Assembly: GCA_964017045.1 (NCBI GenBank)
Contig: OZ024809.1
Location: 30,835,354 to 30,899,353 of the forward strand
Direction of reading: 5' to 3'
From: Omphiscola glabra
Lineage: Eukaryota > Mollusca > Gastropoda > Lymnaeidae
Length of the DNA stretch: 64,000 bases
How positions within the stretch are numbered: position 1 is the first letter of the stretch; each line of letters starts with the position of its first letter. The notes below the pieces were generated by a model. It was not told where the DNA came from. It did not search any database and was given only the letters and a program-made list of their open reading frames with translations. A program made the translations under genes and the position numbers. Positions 25,431 to 36,900 of this stretch are shown piece by piece.

Positions 25431-25916
25431 ATTCAAGATATACCTGATTCAAGATCAATTTCACTTATCTCATAGGGAGAAGAACAACAAGAAAATGTCT
25501 TTTTCTTGCTCAAAAGTATGTTCGAGCCTGTCAGATCACCTACCAGTTGTCTGATTGAGCATGAAATTTTACATCAATTTTTCTTTTGTAAATTGAAACA
25601 GGATTTCATTAGGGGGTGGGAGCAGTGAAATTTTGACTTTTGGAAAATTACCTCTAGCTAAGGGCCACCCTGCTCTAGATGGAGTGGATGCACATAAGAA
25701 GAATGAAATTTTCAACAATTGTAATACCACACAGCAATAACATTCTAAAAAGAAGACAATCACAACATGATTTAAGATATGGTAAAAGCCTTCATGTTTT
25801 ACTCTCTTACATAAAAAAATAATCACCTTGATGGGATTAACATTGTTTCTTGTACAGATTCGCAAATCACATCAAGAAATTCATCTCAAGGTCAAGGTCA
25901 GCTTCGCCCGGCAGGG

Positions 25917-28900
25917 TTAAGAACATATGCTCAGTTTAGAAATTGCATTTATATTTTCACTTTCATCATTACCTGGAGTATTATTGAGATCTTCTTGAGA
26001 AATTTTCTGCCTACTTGGACTGCAATGCAAAAGGGCTTGAACTTCTTTGAGCTCTATTCTCGTCTTGCTGAGAAACAACTGTGCCTCCTCCACATCCCTT
26101 TCAATGGCCCTGGAGTGTGGACAAGTTTAGCTGGTTACAATCAAGTATTAATAACGACAGTATTGCTAGTGTCACTTGATTATTTCAATGTCCCTGGAGT
26201 GTGGACAAGTTTAGCTGGTTAATATCAAGTATTAATAACGACAGTATTGCTAGTGAGAATTATTTTTTGAATGATAAGCATTTTTAAAAAAAACGTATGT
26301 TTGGTTTAATTTGAGTCTAAAGCCATAAAAAATGTATCAATTCTGAGGGGTAAGGTAAATGCTATCAAAGTTGTTAAAAAATATATGACACAAATTACAG
26401 TTTCATACTGTGAAGCTACCTACATTTTTCAAAAAATGGGCAGATTGGTTTTCCCAATTTCATTATAATACTGTCATATATCACATTATTTACAAGTTTA
26501 CAATGTAAAACTTCACGCATAGCCCACTTCATCATCATCATGCCCCTTAGTCCTTGGACCGTTGCGGCGCAACAGATGACATGAAAACTATCCTTCTCCA
26601 TTCCTCTCGGTCTTCTGCACTACACACAGCATCGCCTAGTTTTAATCCCGTCCACTCTTTGATGTTATCTTCCCATCTTTTTCTCTGTCTTCCTCTTCTT
26701 CTTCCTCCTCCTCTAGTTGTGCCCACTTGGTCCATCGTACATACCATAGTATTCCTATCCCTCATACTTTCCTAGACCATGATAGCATTAACATACAAAG
26801 AAGAAGTAAGAAACTGATAGAAGCAGCTTAAACTAAAATTACCTCCAGCAAATGTTCAAAATACTTTCCAATCCTTTGTCACTAGCATCATCAGACTCTT
26901 GGCTTAACTTTTCAAGAAATCTTTCCAACTTCATTATTTCACTCTTGTCAACCTCCACTGTAAAAATTAAAAAAAACATTAAAAAAAAAAAAAGTCAATA
27001 TGAAACTATCTAAAAAAAATAATAATATAGTTACCTAGCTGGCCTATTAAAATGATCACAAGTCTATTCGGGGATGTTCCTTAAACTTGTCACAAGCTAT
27101 AGAAAGATGATAGTGATTAATAGTAAGGTTTTTTTTTAGACTTTCTCCAGTTCAGGATAATTTGAAGGGGTACAATTGAAATAACACTCAATTTTAGGAT
27201 TCAACACTTGCATGTTAGATTAATATTTGACAGCTCCTTCAGAGTGTTGTTCATCTCATTATTTAAAGTTGACTTTTTCTGCACACATATTTTTCATGAA
27301 AGGAAGAAAATAATCATTTATATAACGTCAAATAATCATTTATATAACGTCAAGTAAAATAGGACATGATAAAACTGTAACTGGTGGCCCACGAAATTAT
27401 TTTATTCACCAAAATCTAGACTGCATTTGTCTACAACACATGTCTACATATGTCTACAAAATATGTCTGCATCATATGTCTGCATCATATGTCTACATCA
27501 TATGTCTGCAACACATGTCAACTTCCAGAGATGCAACTTACATAAAAGTGCTTTGCATTAAAAAGTTCTGTTGAAATTTGTTCTAAAGTTGTTTGAAAGT
27601 ATTGCCTGAAATGTTGTTGGAAAAAAAAACAACATTTAAATATATTGAGCATAATCTTAACATATTTAATACTCAATAATGTGTTTTGTCACTGCAAATA
27701 AAACACCTCTGGTGGCAAGCTATCGTACAAATTTAACATGAACCTATATTTCATTATGGCATTTCATAGATCTCTTGCCTCTAGAGATATTAAGTGTGTT
27801 TAAGTTACCCTTAACAGGCCTATAATATGCCAGATGTTTCTTTAAAAAACTTTTGGCACTAGCAATTATCTGGTAGTGGCAGATTGAGAATAAATATGTT
27901 GGGAGTGCATTTTCTTCTTTATTTTGAGACATTTTCTTCTTCAAGTATGTAAGTATGTCAAAAGAGAACCGATGGGCTTGTAGGCCATACATCTGACTTA
28001 TCTGTATCTTTTTTTCTTTTCCAGTTGCCTGTTGTAAAAAATCCACTTTTGAAATGCTTCTGTCCAGATCTTCTTGTAAACTGTAGGATATATCATCACT
28101 TTTAAATCTAAACTATTATAAACCATTGATTCAATCAAAGAAACTTCAGCCTTTAGAAAAAGTACTTAAACATAACATGTGTGATACTTTTTTTAAAGTT
28201 GTAAGTTTTTCTTCTAATAAATACACTCAAATAATTGAGATAATAATTAAATATGCAGTTATTTAGCAATGTTCTTATTGCTGTACCAAAGTAAATTGAA
28301 GTAATTAAAGACTTCTCTTAAAGAACAGGTTATTGAAAAATTTGTTTAAAAAAAAATAAAAACAATGCACCTAATTGAGCTTGTATGAGTCAGATCTACA
28401 TTATGTTGAGCAACAGCAAATGCGTCTGTGGAAAAATATTAAAAAACCATCACATTTTCATTATGGAACAAAAATTTGATTATAAAATAGATAATTTTAA
28501 TCTAAATCCTTTAACTTTTTGTTATTTATTGAGTACCAATATTGATATTTTACCCCATTTTATACATCTGAATGATGGTTAAAATACTCAGAGACAGTGG
28601 TAGATTCATGAATACACAAACAATGTAACTTGTCATGAGATCTGCTTATTTGAAATAAGCAGATCTGTGCGCCTATGCTTTTAATATCATTACTCATGTT
28701 CTGCACAAATTTGCTATACAATTTTTAAAATTACTTATGAAAAGAGTGGTGTTTCTATATGGTTGTTTGTTTGACAGGTTAATGATTTTGACATCCCCGG
28801 GTCAAAATATTCCTCTAAGCCCTGAATTTTTTTTCACAGCTTAGTCTCCGGGTATAATTATAAATTTAAAAAAAGAGTTGTTTTTTTCACAGCTTAGTCT

Positions 28901-31900
28901 CCGGGTATAATTATAAATTTAAAAAAAGAGTATTTTTTTTCACAGCTTAGTCTCCGGGTATAATTATAAATTTAAAAAAAGAGTATTTTTTTTCACAGCT
29001 TAGTCTCCGGGTATAATTATAAATTTAAAAAAATAGTATTTTTTTTCACAGCTTAGTCTCCGGGTATAATTATAAATTTAAAAAAAGAGTTGTTTTTTTC
29101 ACAGCTTAGTCTCCGGGTATAATTATAAATTTAAAAAAAGAGTATTTTTTTTCCCTGTATTTCACAAGTTAACAAGTAAAAAGGACAGTGTTAACTTCAT
29201 TTGTGTAAAAACAAAAAAACACAATTACAGAGGCGTAGCTAGAGTGTTAGGCGCCCCGGGACAAGATTCATTTTAAAGAGCCTCCCTTTCTTTTTTCAAC
29301 TGTCAAACCCGTTATGTTCATCAATAAATAATATCAAAGCACATTTTGACAGCCCTAACTAGTCTGGCGCCCAGGGACATATGTCCCCCCCCTGCCCCTC
29401 CTTACATATGCCTCTGATCAATGGGCTACCCATACATGACATCATGGGGGTCAATTATTGTGATGATGTAGGCCTAGAGCGTAACTTTGTGTGGACCCTT
29501 TGTGACAGAGGGAAGAAAAGTTTTTTAAATCTGCCAAAATAGCATGACATTATTCGCGGATGGCCCCAAAGTGGGGGAAAGAAATTTTTAAACTCAGTTT
29601 TGTTTTTTTCTTGCTATATAGATCTACTGTTGTTTAGGCCTATGATTATTATATGGCATCCTTCCTTCTTCGCAAGATGATGATGGTAGTAGCTAGGTAG
29701 TCCTACACTTCACCGAGTGGCTCAATAGGCCAATCCTGGAATGACAATCTCGACTGCATTTCTCGCAGGAGAATATTGATTCCTGGTTAGATGTGGCCTT
29801 CCGTGTTGTTCTTTTTATTGCAAGGGCTTTGTTTTGCACATCTTCTGCCTTTTTGACTCCTTCATACATTGCTGGAACGTTGTTCGGCAATGATCTTCCA
29901 TTTGTTGATATCTATGTTGGCTTCCCTCATGCTCCTTTTGCAAACGTCCATAAATCTCAGGCGTGGCCGTCCAATAAGTCTTGTCTCTTCTGCCAACTCT
30001 CAATACAGCAGCATAATTGGAATAAGGCCTACCTCCATTCTCCTTACATGGCCTAACCAGCGAAGGCGCCTCTTGCTAAGAATGCTACGCATTTTGGCAC
30101 GTTACAAGACCTCAGTATTAGGTACCTTGTCCTGCCATCGAATGCGCAAAATGCAACGCAGACATCTTTGATGGAAGCTATTGAGTTTCCGTTCGTGACT
30201 GGTGTATGTGGTCCACACTTCACTGCCATATAGGAGCGTACTAAGCATGCATGCCTGATAGACACTTAGTTTTGTTTTATCAGTTAGATTGAGATTTTCC
30301 ACACCCGCTTATTCAGTTTAGCCATAGTTGCTGCTGCTTTTGCGATCCTGGTGTTTATCTCTTCATCAAAGGAGAGAGAACTAGAAATATTGGATCCAAG
30401 GTATGTGAAATGCTCAACAACCGACATATTATGGTCCTCAATAGATATGATTGGAGGGGACGGTGCTTCTTGCATCATGACATGTGTTTTCTGTAGACTA
30501 ATTGACAGTCCAAACTCTTTACAAGCATGTGATACACATAAATTAACTAGCATAAAATTATATCACATAAATTAGGGAGTTCTATTTCAGATGGTTTACA
30601 AAACAATTCATTATACCTGATGCTTTCTTATGCTGCAGTTGTACTTCCAAATACTTTTCTTTGACTGTATTAAAAAAGACATAATATTATTAGTAATAAG
30701 TTGTGGAAAAAAATAATGAAAATTCAGATAAAGTCCCGTCACTAAAATTCATTTAATTACAATGGATACACATTTTATTAGCAGCCCAAATAACTTTTTA
30801 AAGCTAAGATTATAAATAATTTTGGTTTTATTATCAAATACCCTGTTCCGCTTTATTTTCCAAACTCTGACGTTGCTGTCTTTGTTCTTGCAATGTCTTC
30901 TCTAAATTATTTCTCTCTATTAGAAATTTGAGAAAAAGCATAATTACTTGAAAACATTATTGTTCAACGATTGTGAGCATACATAATTTAGAGTCTTCAT
31001 GCCCTTTCCGTAACCTTTTATTTTGTAACTACAAAGTACCCATAAGTTTCAAAATAAGAAAAAAGGTTAAATTTAATCACCAAGTCACCAATACTTAGTA
31101 GGCGTAGGCTATCTCATATACTCATGTTAGCCATCTTGTAGTATACTATGTCATTAAAAATGAGGAAGAATAAATAACATTTCCTAGGTTGGGTGAAACC
31201 AAAGTTTTCTTACTTTAAACTATAATATTAATCTCCTCTCGCCATCAAGTGTTTTCAAACAAAGTGCCCAAAACTGCCATAAGCTTACTCATCGTACTCA
31301 TACACTCACCTCAAAGATACCAACAAGGATATTCAAAAATATAATTTATTTAAAGATCATGAATATCATGATTACATAAACCTCTTAGTAGTCTTAGACT
31401 GCGTCATTTAAGTAATCTCAGTCTCATCTGACTCATCATTACGACCAACGACTCTAGCATCCAAGCCCAAAGTGAAAACGAAGTATTGTAATATATTATA
31501 CTAGTTTGATTGATTGGATATTTATATTTATAGCGCTTGTATGCAAGCTACTTTAGCATGCTCGCTGCGCTCTGGTTTTCTTAAATCTATTTAAACAAAA
31601 AAGTATTTAAATGTTTCTTAAATGATTTTTTATCCTTTTCAATACCCCTCAAAGATTGAGGCAAACTATTCCATAATTTTGGCGCTATCGCTTCAAAAGA
31701 GCGCACTCCGTAAGACTTTTTTCTGTTTTCATTCACACTGGGAATTGTCAGTAAGGAATGTGTTGAAGACCTCAGGTTCTTTAAGGACACATTCACTCAC
31801 AGGAACCCAATGGAGATCTCGTAGAACTGGGGTGATGTGGTCATATTTCTTTATCCGCGATACAATGCGTGCTGCAGTATTTTTTACCTTCTGGAGTCTC

Positions 31901-32311
31901 TGAATTTGGTTCTGAAGTAAACCCCACAAACAACGGTTACAGTAATCTAATCTTGATTGGATTAGAGTTAGCGCTACGGCTTCAGCATTGGCTGTTCTCT
32001 TATTGAGTTGAGGACGCAGCTGATCCAAGGCGCGCAGATGACAGAAGCATGCCCTGACCACAGAACAGATATGTGGAATCATTCTGAGTTTACTGTCAAT
32101 ATATAAGACAAGGTCTCGGACAACGGTGACAACGGGATATCTGCTACTGATTCACCAACTTTTATTGATGATGCGATGGCAACTTTCCGAAGATTGGCGT
32201 CTGAACCACAAATAATTGCCTCAGTCAAAGACCCAAAAAAGTTATTGAGAAGTTAACTGACATTCTCTTACCTCTCTGGAGTTCCTTAACTGTTGCCAAT
32301 AAACTTTCCAT
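25917..32311 (-). CDS. Unrecognised 181-residue coiled-coil protein, 6 exons
   Basis: Exons 32311-32272, 30916-30842, 30664-30617, 28072-27998, 26957-26843 and 26109-25917 join to 546 bases with one open frame; the first four introns are phase 1, the last phase 2. The protein begins MESLLATVKELQR, then runs through heptad-rich charged segments (NNLEKTLQEQRQQRQSLENK; VKEKYLEVQLQHKKASEDLD; DKSEIMKLERFLEKLSQE; IERDVEEAQLFLSKTRIELK) and ends in a polar tail ...AISKLSICS. There is no signal peptide or membrane helix. It looks like a small helical component of a larger assembly, but I cannot name a family. Weakest points: exon 4 uses an AAG acceptor at 28073-28074 and a GTCAGA donor; a nearby CAG acceptor (28081-28083) fails on phase, and a later donor would give a longer exon. 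Introns 1 and 3 contain LINE debris. The stop codon touches the edge of a decayed transposon. Confidence 0.6.
26106..26250. repeat. Partial tandem duplication over the exon 6 splice acceptor
   Basis: A block with CCCTGGAGTGTGGACAAGTT, then TATTAATAACGACAGTATTG, occurs at 26108-26165 and again at 26192-26250. On the minus strand it is the acceptor region of the last exon of the coiled-coil gene, so a second CTCCAG acceptor lies about 84 bases upstream. Confidence 0.85.
26540..26770 (-). pseudogene. LINE reverse-transcriptase C-terminal fragment
   Basis: The minus strand reads GRRRGRQRKRWEDNIKEWTG, then LGDAVCSAEDREEWRRIV and SSVAPQRSKD. This is the typical end of a class of LINE ORF2 proteins in invertebrates (GRRRGRP..RWEDNI..WTG). 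It sits in the intron before the last coiled-coil exon. Confidence 0.75.
27315..27520. repeat. Short tandem repeats in coiled-coil gene intron 4
   Basis: Two copies of ATAATCATTTATATAACGTC at 27312-27352, then about seven ATATGTCTGCATC-like 13-bp units at 27430-27520. Confidence 0.8.
28638..28666. repeat. Near-perfect 29-bp palindrome
   Basis: AGATCTGCTTATTT, one G, then its exact complement AAATAAGCAGATCT. It has the form of a cruciform or short hairpin. No associated gene or element end is seen. Confidence 0.9.
28835..29152. repeat. 53-bp minisatellite, 6 copies
   Basis: Unit starts CACAGCTTAGTCTCCGGGTA, followed by an AT-rich half ending in a T run. Copies differ almost only in the GAGTTG/GAGTAT junction. 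In the intron between coiled-coil exons 3 and 4. Confidence 0.95.
29228..29416. mobile_element. MITE-like repeat with CAGAGGC ends
   Basis: Starts CAGAGGCGTAGCTAGAG and ends GCCTCTG, with GGCGCCC motifs inside. The GCGTAGCTAG core resembles the end of the hAT-like MITE at 9445. Target duplication not evident. Confidence 0.45.
29690..30560 (-). pseudogene. LINE reverse-transcriptase 3' half with terminal zinc finger
   Basis: On the minus strand, frameshifted pieces read SISLQKTHVM, VEHFTYLGSNISSSLSFDEE, LSVYQACMLSTLLYGSEVWT, QRCLRCILRIRWQDKVPNTE, KRRLRWLGHVRRM, GRPRLRFMDVCKR and finally FSCEKCSRDCHSRIGLLSHS. The order TYLG, LLYGSEVW, RWQDKVPNTEVL, LRWLGHVRRM and a CHSRIGL zinc finger is that of widespread invertebrate LINE ORF2 proteins. 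Catalytic motifs lie upstream and are missing. Confidence 0.85.
31500..32225 (-). pseudogene. LINE ORF2 3' end, CR1/L2-like, beside coiled-coil exon 1
   Basis: The minus strand reads LTLIQSRLDYCNRCLWGLLQ, LQKVKNTAARIVSRIKK, ITPVLRDLHWVPV, SYGVRSFEAIAPKLWNSLPQ and KKSFKKHLNTFLF. This is the standard tail of CR1/L2/jockey-like proteins (RLDYCN, LHWLPV, LWNSLP). It is frameshifted once near 31760. Its upper end lies about 50 bases from the exon 1 donor. Confidence 0.9.
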
Positions 32312-32657
32312 TATGCCAATACTTGAGTTCAAGTGGTACGCCGTTTAGTAATGCAACTTACTCTACACTAGAGTGCAGAAGGTTTTTAAAAAGTTTTGCA
32401 GACGAACAAAATCAACTCTACGCTTAATCGATATATGTGTTTTGGAATATAGTTTGAAGCAGTAAAGAATCTGCAGGCTAAACAATATTCATTTGAGACA
32501 TTTGTGTTTTTTTTTTTAAAAAACGCAATGACTTGATTATGTTAAAAAATTAATTCATGGATATGGTTATATATCATGGAATTCGGAATTAATTTATTGC
32601 ACTAAAATTAGGGATTACCTATCATTTTAAAAGTGTAATGGGAATGACGCAGTGATT

Positions 32658-32660
32658 CTC

Positions 32661-32689
<29 letters not shown>
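32658..32689. repeat. Poly-A tract
   Basis: About 30 consecutive A. A similar tract lies at 33873-33900. Confidence 0.9.
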
Positions 32690-32691
<2 letters not shown>

Positions 32692-32749
32692 CGTGCAAAA
32701 ACAACACTTTTCTGGAGTCTTGAAAATGCAAATATGTTCTTTGTTCTAC

Positions 32750-32960
32750 TTATAATTTTAGTTTCTGCAAAGTTCTTGGTTCTACATATAGTTTTAGTTT
32801 CTGGAAAGCTCCAAGTTCTAGCTTCTACATATAGTTTTAGTTTCTGGAAAGCTCAGTTCTAGTTTCTACATATTCATATAGTTTTAGCTTCTGGAATCTG
32901 GAAAGCTGAAAGTTCTTGGTTCTACATATAGTTTTAGTTTCTGGAAAGCTCTAAGTTCTT
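32750..32960. repeat. Tandem repeat, period about 43-50
   Basis: Four to five irregular copies with TCTACATATAGTTTTAGTTT and CTGGAAAGCT. Confidence 0.8.
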
Positions 32961-33308
32961 AGTAAATTTAAATGAAACAAATACATTTACACATTACAAA
33001 GAAAGCATCCGTACTAAGTGAAATAATGAGCCAAAAACAGGAGTGTAAATAAAATATTGGTTTTTTTCTTCTTCTTTTACAAAGACATAAGTTATTAGTA
33101 GGTCTGTCTTCCCCCACAAAGAAAGAAATGATTTAAAAAAAAACAATTCACATAGACTTATTTTTGACAAACTATTTTTTGTGACACTTTTTAAAACACC
33201 ACAAATAAATTTTTAAAATTAAAATCTGCTCAAAACGGACACCTCTATTAATATAACTGAACAAGATGAAGATAGTGTTCTATAGCCAGACAGGTTGCAT
33301 TGGCTCTT

Positions 33309-33560
33309 GAGATATGAACAACAAACATTCACAAACACATACAAGCAGCCATGTTCAAAACATGAACAAAACACACATTCACAGATACATACAAGCAGCC
33401 ATGTTCAAAACATGAACAAAACACACATTCACAAATACATACAAGCAGCCATGTTCAAAACATGAACAAAACACACATTCACAAACACATACAAACAGCC
33501 ATGTTCAAAACATGAACAATACACAAACACGCACAAGTAGCCATGTTCAAAACATGACCA
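33309..33560. repeat. 50-bp minisatellite, 5 copies
   Basis: Unit contains AAGCAGCCATGTTCAAAACA and ACACACATTCACAAA. The last copy is shortened. Confidence 0.95.
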
Positions 33561-33867
33561 ACACATAATGTTACCTATAAATTAGAACTCTGAATACGTG
33601 CTATTATATGCAACAATAACTTTTATGTAATACATTACTATATATTATTCACAAGTGTTCATTGCACATATCGTAACAATGTTAATGATGTACATATTAT
33701 GATGAGGCAGCCTCACGGCTGTCCTCGGGATATTGACAACGATGGGGGGATGATGATGTTGCCGACGATGATGGGCATGAGATTTTTGATGATGATGATG
33801 GCTTACATGTTTTAATAACACAGTTATCAATAACTAACATTGGCATTACAATGATAATATATCTCTA

Positions 33868-33900
<33 letters not shown>

Positions 33901-33901
<1 letters not shown>

Positions 33902-36900
33902 ACAGTGATGAGAGCATGTCAGTTAACTTAGGGAAAAGCCATGAGGAAAATAGTGGGTGATGTGGGACTGGACAAATTGTTCAGGGGCCTCTGTCAGTCT
34001 ATGGAATGTGTTTAATGTATCACAAATATCCTTGAAAAGAGGCCTCAGTTAATTTTAACACAATTCTAGGTGAATTTCTGTGGACTTTTTTTAAAATACT
34101 TTTTTTTAGTTTCCTTTAAAAAATACATTTATAAAAATATAATTAAAGGCCAGCGTTTCTTCAAGAGCAATACCATAAGTTGCTATCCACCTAATGATTG
34201 TGTGTGAACCTCCAAAGAAGTAAACAAAAAATATGTACCTCCAGTGAAGATATCTCTATTTGTTGACAGTGAGGGAGTTTTTGCATATGTTCCCTTAGGA
34301 AAATGGTTAGACAGTAGAACTTAGAACATATGGTATATATGTTATACGATAGTTAAGACTAAAATCAAAATGTGTTTTTATACAACTGCTCCACAATGTT
34401 GTTTGTAATTTTATCGAACAATACATTCAAGGATGGAGTAATGCAGTGGTCCTTGAAAAGTTCAATAGCCTGAGGAAACCATTCGAAGAGATTCAATCAC
34501 CATCACTCTAATAACTAAAAAGTGAAGGTTCTTCATGCAACCAAAGTTCATGCCAACTTTTCTTCAGGCTAAGATTAGAGAACCACTATACAATAAAATC
34601 TTGCAAAATGGGTGGAGGTTAGAAGACACCCCTCACCCCCGTATTTCCTTTCTCAGTTAACAATAAAAGAATCAGCCTCTTTGCTGTTTCAAGGAAAACA
34701 ACCACTGCAGTGGTACACACAAAGTTTTTGTGTTGGCCAGACAAGAGCTGATTTCATTAGTCAAACAGCTTAACAACACTTCTTATGACTTTATTTCCTT
34801 CTATTGCCTAAGTTAAGAATGTTGTCTTTGAACACATTAGAGACAACTTCTCATCAAACCTGTATGATAGATCAGACCTGCACAAATCAAAATTTAAGGT
34901 GGGCCGTAATACTTTATGAAACACTTGTGCCGGCCGAAAGATAATAGGAGAGGGGGGAAAGCTATTAAGAAAATGATAATAGAAAAGAATATTTCGTTAC
35001 TTCGCGGGCTGCAAAGACATAAAACTGAATACAACTTTTCACACAGCAAGATTTGTAAAGACTTTAACTGTCAGAAAATATTTGTGGATCAAACACATAG
35101 CTACAAGATGTTTCTTTGGATCCCAGCAGATTTGTAAAGACATGTGTCGATCAAACATAAAGCTACAAAAGATGTTTCTTTGGATCCCGTTAGCATTCCA
35201 ATTTTAAAGCCAAAACAACAAGCAAGAAGCCTTGACCCCAACGGATCCACTCAAATAACACAACTGATGTCTATACAAACATTTGTGCTCCAGGATCATT
35301 AACCCAAAATCATCCCAACAGAGCAGGCCGTTGGGGGGGGGGGGGGGGGGGGTGGCGGCAAGGCCAGGCGAAGGGTGAATTTTAAAGTTTTGTACAATCA
35401 ATTCATCTGTTCTTTCCATTTTCTCATTTTGAAATGGGCGTCCTAACAAAAAAAACACCGCCCAAAAAGGGTGCTAAGAAGACTAAGGGGTGCCCTGTTA
35501 TTTCTGAGCACCCCAAATTTCAATTCAGGCAATAAATATAAAATTAATTGTGCTTCTTTTCATGAAACTTCCAATAGCTAGGTATCAAAATTCAAATATT
35601 GTTTCTTGTGAGTGAAAAGTGAAACATATACATACATTTGAGTACCAAATAATACTAAATAACACACAAATACGTTGCCACCTAGCTTCTCTGACTTTTT
35701 CTTACGACAAGGTTATTAGTGACATGTTAATGTATGTTAAAATTATCAAACACATAAAAACACTTGTAACTCATAAAATGGTTATTCCATTTTGCTTGCA
35801 AGGAACAATATCACATTTTAATTAGTGATACGCACACAAAAAAAGTATGACAGTGAATACATAATAAATTATGAACATAACTAATAAGTAATTTTTTTCT
35901 CCTTACACGTATTTTAGCCTTTGTGACTCGTCATGCCATAACACATATTTAAAAAAAAAAACCAGACAATGCCAATACTGAAGTGAAAGCACATGACATT
36001 AGGACATACAAATCTAAAGTGCTGGCTCTGTTGTGCACAGAGCCTTAGTAGCAGACATGAAAAGCTGGCTGCTTTGTCAAACAGATAACATTCACTTATC
36101 AACAGAAGCCCACATTTTCACAAATAATTTAACACCATGGGACCTATCGGAATTCTACTGAGGCTGATTTTGGTTGTATTACGGGTTGGCTTGCTCGACT
36201 AAGCTCACATCTTTTCATTAATAAATAGAAACCCAGATATAAATCTTGGGACCTAAAGTCTAATTTTTTTTTTAAAATGTATAATTCATTAAACCTTTAT
36301 TCTCTTACACTCAAGGAATTAAGCATGCATGAACTCTCTAATCAAAATCTGATCGTTTTGAAAGTTTACCCAAAACATAAATATTGACAAAGAGATGATG
36401 GAAAATAAAATGACTGAAGACATACATGCTTTGTGGCATTTGGTTTAGAGAGTTGTGTGATCAAGTGTGAGGATAAAATAGGATTTACAACAACAACAAA
36501 AGTTTCAATAAAAAATGAAATGGTAAATTAAAAAACAAGAAAAAAAAAAAAAAGGCTTAATTTCTGCAAACATATATGAAGAGAAGTGGAGATTGGTAAA
36601 AGTGTTACACTTACTGACTATAATAAAGAAAATATAGCATTATGAAAAATATTTACTGTTTTGAAATAAAACAATTAATTATATTAATCATGAATAAATT
36701 TAAACAATTTTATACGCAACTCAATTTTTAATCATCTTGTGAATTTAGATGAGTTTTGGAGGCCTGAGATGAGTTTTGGAGGCCTGGACTGGCCGAAATA
36801 ACTGACCTTCCATTCGCAAATTTGTTTCATATAATATATCATCTTAATAATATGATTATAACATTTCTATAACTATAATCATATAAATTTAGTTTTGAAA

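Larger units (their letters stand above)
22919..25920 (+). pseudogene. Decayed transposase-like gene carrying two internal satellites
   Basis: In pieces on the plus strand: RQIGRPRSMVGEDRKL (about 23150-23200), RLVAIVIFQDREQLLGVPE (about 23775), KIQALCCDSTVSDTGQLNG (about 23905), CKHHIFELAL (about 24010), GPDMELFKRFRETW (about 24085), IPGAVGHAKCMAKA (about 24313) and, after the satellite, YAFKIYLIQDQFHLS. This order resembles an uncharacterised protein family repeatedly found in invertebrate transposons (CFDTT..TG, ACRHH.EL, FKRF, PGA.H.ARWM.KAIY). It is broken by stops and frameshifts, by a 33-bp triplication at 23670-23767 and by the 21-bp array at 24330-25430. TTAA occurs at 22919 and 25917, but the ends do not match well, so the limits are tentative. 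A family name cannot be given from sequence alone. Confidence 0.6.

Noticed and set aside
24262..25554. 430-residue lysine/alanine/cysteine-rich protein
   Set aside because: It is the 21-bp satellite with transposase debris at its ends; two opposite-strand frames are equally open.
26554..26775. Plus-strand 73-residue frame
   Set aside because: Shadow of the minus-strand LINE tail.
28073..28083. Canonical CAG acceptor for coiled-coil exon 4
   Set aside because: Its phase leads to an early stop; the AAG acceptor eight bases further in keeps the frame. Left as the main uncertainty of that gene.
33645..33830. Histidine-rich 61-residue frame on the minus strand
   Set aside because: Low-complexity GATGAT repeats read backwards; no homology or splice support.
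34916..35137. 73-residue basic frame on the plus strand
   Set aside because: No recognisable domain, no splice context and a duplicated 3' end; treated as chance.
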